From contig NC_080045.1 of the NCBI RefSeq assembly GCF_012489685.1, positions 4,841,001 through 4,905,000 on the forward strand: a DNA stretch of 64,000 bases, in the 5' to 3' direction. The translations under genes and the position numbers were made by a program. The first letter of the stretch is position 1. Every line of letters starts with the position of its first letter. The notes under the pieces are model-generated. The model was not told the DNA's origin. It made no database searches and worked only from the letters and a program-made list of their open reading frames with translations. Below, one piece after another: positions 61,105 to 64,000 of the stretch. This stretch comes from Lotus japonicus. Its lineage: Eukaryota > Streptophyta > Magnoliopsida > Fabales > Fabaceae.

Positions 61105-61909
61105 CCCCTCTTTCAAGTCTTGAGTTCAAATCTCCCTTCATTTTGATTTTTGTTTAATGACGTGTCACGTCACGTAGGATGCTGATGTGACATTTAACGG
61201 TCACGTTGTTCATTTTCAAACGTTACAGTGATGGAGGGGGCGGGGGACATTCGTTGCACTTTTGAGAAACATAGAGAGTACAAATGTAGACGGAAAAAGT
61301 GTAAGAACGACTATTACACATAGTTGAAACATTAAGGGCAAAAACCGTTTTTTAGCCTAAATCTTTCACCAACGAAAGACCAAAATTTACCTCCTATATT
61401 GGTCACCCGTCGCCATGTCTTGTTGAGGAAATAAAAGTAAAACAACACTAGTCACAATTATCAGAGAAAATTGGTGAAGAAGATGGTAAATTAGTTAAAA
61501 AGAAGGCATATATAGCATAATTGATATATTTTTTTTAAATAAAGACCCACATAGTCAATTTAGACAAGACCATAACATTATATTAATAGTCCAAATTAAA
61601 TGAAGGAAATCAAACTTGAAATCTTTGTTGCTTCTTTAAAACTCTAAATGCATGTGAGAATCGTAAGGAGGAATCATTTAAAATAAAACAAAAATTATCT
61701 GGATTCCCTTTTATGTAATTTGAAGTTTACTTAGAAATAATATTTAATTCAATCCTCAAGAAATAATTGTGCGCGTGAGACAAGTGCCAAATTGAGAACG
61801 AGATTCCAAATTCTGTGGGTACTCTTTCGTCCCTACCCACCCTATCAGCTTCAATCCACATGCTTTTCCATCTCCTCTCACTTCCTCTTCCTCATCTCTT
61901 TACTTGCAT
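61105..61909. other. Intergenic DNA, possible decayed transposon end
   Basis: No gene is supported. The stretch 61240-61360 (GTTGCACTTTTGAGAAACAT ... GGGCAAAAACCGTTTTTTAG) resembles the end of a Mutator-like or LTR element, but no partner with a target duplication was found in the window. Confidence 0.35.
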
Positions 61910-61914
61910 GTTTA

Positions 61915-62389
61915 TCTTGGGGTTGATTGCAATTTAAGTCCCACATTGCTAATGAAGGAGAAAAAAATCAAGTTATGCATCTTAGAGAAGTCCCACGTCG
62001 CTTAGATTAGTGAGGGGTGAGAGGGTCCAAGACTATATATAGGGATCTCAGGCTCCTTGTTTCAACACACCAAAACACCAAGATGTAGCACCTGAAAACA
62101 CTTTAAGTTTATTTTGTGTTTTCTTTTTCTCTTATGCTCTTGTTTTAGAGCATTGTGAGATGTAGTTCAAATATTTACTTTGGAGAGTGTGGGTGTACTG
62201 AGGTTATGGGGTGGTTGAGAGTGAAGTTTATGTGTTGTAACAATTTTCACATAGTGTTTATTCTCTGGTTGTCGGTTTTGACAACAGCCGTGGTTTTTTC
62301 TCCGGTTTTGGAGTTTCCACGTTATATTCTTGTGTTGTTGATTGCACTCCGGGTTTATTTTACTTCTTCAGCTGTGTTATTTCCTAACA
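61915..62389 (+). repeat. 5' LTR of the copia-like element
   Basis: It contains a TATA motif (GACTATATATAGGG, 62031-62044) for transcription. It ends CCTAACA next to the primer site. A start codon-like frame in this LTR (62155) is repeated in the 3' LTR (63147) and is not a gene. Confidence 0.93.
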
Positions 62390-62905
62390 GTGGTATCAGA
62401 GCTTCCGGTTCGATGGATATCACTTGGTGTGATATTGCGAAGGTGCTGAAGAAGTGGTCTGCAACTGCGATGATACTGTGATGGAGGAGTTGATGCAATC
62501 ATGATTACACAAGGCGTTCTGGGCATGAGATTGTCCAGGTGACACACGGACATTGGTTGATATAGATGCAAGGTGTGTGGTGATAGCGTGCGGGCATTGG
62601 TTGGCATTGATGCAAGGTACGTTGTTATGTCGATGGCTGATGAACTTCCAGAGAAAGCCAACGTGGAAGTTGCACCATAAATTTTCAGCAAGGTTTCGGC
62701 ATGTGGAAATTCTTGCAATGGTTTAGTTCCAAGTGAATAAAATTCTTGGGATGGTTAAGTTCCAAGTGTAGTGTACTCTTTTATGGTGGAGTATGATAAT
62801 TTAATTTGTCGGTATATAGACAATGAAAATTATGTTTGTCGGTGAAGACAATGATTGTCGGTGTAGACAATTAACATTGGAGACCATTACAATCAAGGTG
62901 GAGAT

Positions 62906-63379
62906 TGTTGGGGTTGATTGCAATTTAAGTCCCACATTGCTAATGAAGGAGAAAAAAGATCAAGTTATGCATCTTGGAGAAGTCCCACATCTCTTAGATT
63001 AGTGAGGGGTGGGAGGGTCCAAGACTATATATAGGGATCTCAGGCTCCTTGTTTCAACACATCAAAACACTAAGATGTAGCACCTGAAAACACTTTAAGC
63101 TTATTTTGTGTTTTCTTTTTCTCTTATGCTCTTGTTTTAGAGCATTGTGAGATGTAGTTCAAATATTTACTTTGGAGAGTGTGGGTGTACTGGGGTTATG
63201 GGGTGGTTGAGAGTGAAGTCTATGTGTTGTAACAATTTTCACATAGTGTTTATTATCTGGTTGTCGGTTTTGACAACGGCCGTGGTTTTTTCTCCGGTTT
63301 TAGAGTTTCCACGTTATATTCTTGTGTTGTTGATTGCACTCCTGATTTATTTTTACTTCTTCAGTGTTATTTTCCAACA
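62906..63379 (+). repeat. 3' LTR of the copia-like element
   Basis: It begins TGTTGGGGTTGATTG just after the purine tract and ends TTTTCCAACA. The few differences from the 5' LTR suggest a relatively recent insertion. Confidence 0.95.
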
Positions 63380-63384
63380 GTTTA

Positions 63385-64000
63385 AAATATCTCTCTCAGA
63401 TTGTTTAGGGTAGAAATGATTATTTTGATCGTTTTTTTTCTAAAAAAATTGGAATTTTTTGAAAATAACCTAACTGATTAAGAAAAAACACTCATACTGA
63501 ATAAAATAAAGAAGATAATATAAAACAGCAAAATTTTGTGGGTTGTTTAAGGGTAAAAAAACTTGGGTCCGACTTCTATGAAGGGAGAGAGTCACTTTTA
63601 TCACACACAACCCTTAATTAGCGTGCTTTGTTGACTTTTTAAAGTAAATAATTACTATTAATTGTTGTGATGCTTTACTTTACTTTTTAAAGTGACTTGA
63701 GCCAAAATTCTCAAAGTTTTATTCTTAGATATAAAATAATCTGAAAAGAGTATTTTTTTAGCACATCAAAAAGGTAAATTATGTTATTCATAATCGATTC
63801 CTGGACCTCCCCTCCCCAACCTATATGTCCCATAACTCTTACAACTTGAGTTATCATTTAAGGACATTAAAAAATATAGCTCTTCACATTAACTTTTAGT
63901 AGAATTTCACTTACATGCTTATATTTCATATTTTAATAATTTTCAATAATCATTTTTAAGAAAATTATTAAATATTAAATAAATAATATTTAAATACTTC
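63385..64000. other. AT-rich intergenic DNA to the window edge
   Basis: No gene, repeat with clear ends or regulatory site was recognised in the last 0.6 kb. Confidence 0.5.

Larger units (their letters stand above)
61915..63379 (+). mobile_element. Complete non-autonomous copia-like LTR element
   Basis: Two LTRs, 61915-62389 (475 bp) and 62906-63379 (474 bp), differ at roughly 16-18 bases by hand comparison. The 3' LTR has intact TGTTGG...CCAACA ends; the first bases of the 5' LTR are mutated (TC for TG). The perfect 5-bp duplication GTTTA flanks the element (61910-61914, 63380-63384). The primer site TGGTATCAGAGC (62391-62402) matches initiator tRNA-Met, and a purine tract AAGGTGGAGA precedes the 3' LTR. 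The 516-bp interior has no gag or pol. It would depend on an autonomous copia relative. Confidence 0.95.

Noticed and set aside
62155..62481. 108-codon frame in the 5' LTR and its copy at 63147
   Set aside because: It lies across LTR DNA, is repeated in the other LTR with a different ending, and has no domain.
1..64000. CRISPR arrays, bacterial operons, rRNA genes or endogenous viral genes
   Set aside because: The window is plant nuclear DNA with intron-bearing genes; no array of equal spacers, rRNA core or viral coding sequence was seen.

Overview
The window is nuclear DNA from a flowering plant. It is AT-rich, its genes are split by GT-AG introns, and about half is transposon-derived. The repeat types (a TRIM family, copia-like LTRs with an initiator-Met tRNA primer site, Helitrons ending in CTAG, Mutator-like elements with 9-bp target duplications, tRNA-SINEs) and the protein sequences suit a papilionoid legume. 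The species cannot be fixed by reading alone.

Five protein-coding genes are supported. (1) 5825-16256 (+): a complete 25-exon kinesin-4 of the KIN-4A/FRA1 type, 1024 aa. (2) 21527-25045 (-): a two-exon, 168-aa conserved plant protein with a C-terminal CxxC...H...CC zinc-binding-like motif and no function I can assign; its 3-kb intron holds an LTR remnant and a 1.0-kb hAT-like element. (3) 26989-27979 (+): a complete three-exon spliceosomal SmF gene, 88 aa. (4) 30863-32128 (-): an intronless 421-aa secreted leucine-rich-repeat protein of the At4g06744/LRX-like type without an extensin tail. (5) 42502-44287 (-): a complete three-exon group IId WRKY factor, 366 aa, with several W-boxes upstream. 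They do not form a pathway or cluster; this is ordinary plant gene order with repeats between.

Repeat layout: MITEs and a tRNA-SINE at 1.5-4.7 kb; a Tourist-like MITE split by a 2.4-kb minus-strand Helitron (17.4-20.2 kb); a fold-back MITE whose end was hit by a 5'-truncated LINE (20.4-21.1 kb); a 36-bp minisatellite (26 kb); a second, 5-kb Helitron (35.7-40.7 kb) with an internal 204-bp array, whose 3' end abuts a 0.3-kb TRIM; a 1.06-kb MULE with perfect 9-bp TSD beside the WRKY gene (41.3-42.3 kb); GGT/GGCGGT-rich simple DNA (45.8-47.9 kb); a second TRIM copy (48.3 kb); retroposon and LINE fragments (48.9-51.2 kb); a fold-back MITE (54.4 kb); another MULE with perfect 9-bp TSD and a GC-rich cargo (57.8-59.2 kb); a LINE tail, tRNA-like SINE and inverted-repeat unit (59.4-61.1 kb); and a complete non-autonomous copia-like LTR element with 5-bp TSD (61.9-63.4 kb).

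No clearly new biological system was found. The most informative items are the transposon boundaries, several confirmed by exact target-site duplications, and the unassigned zinc-finger-like gene.
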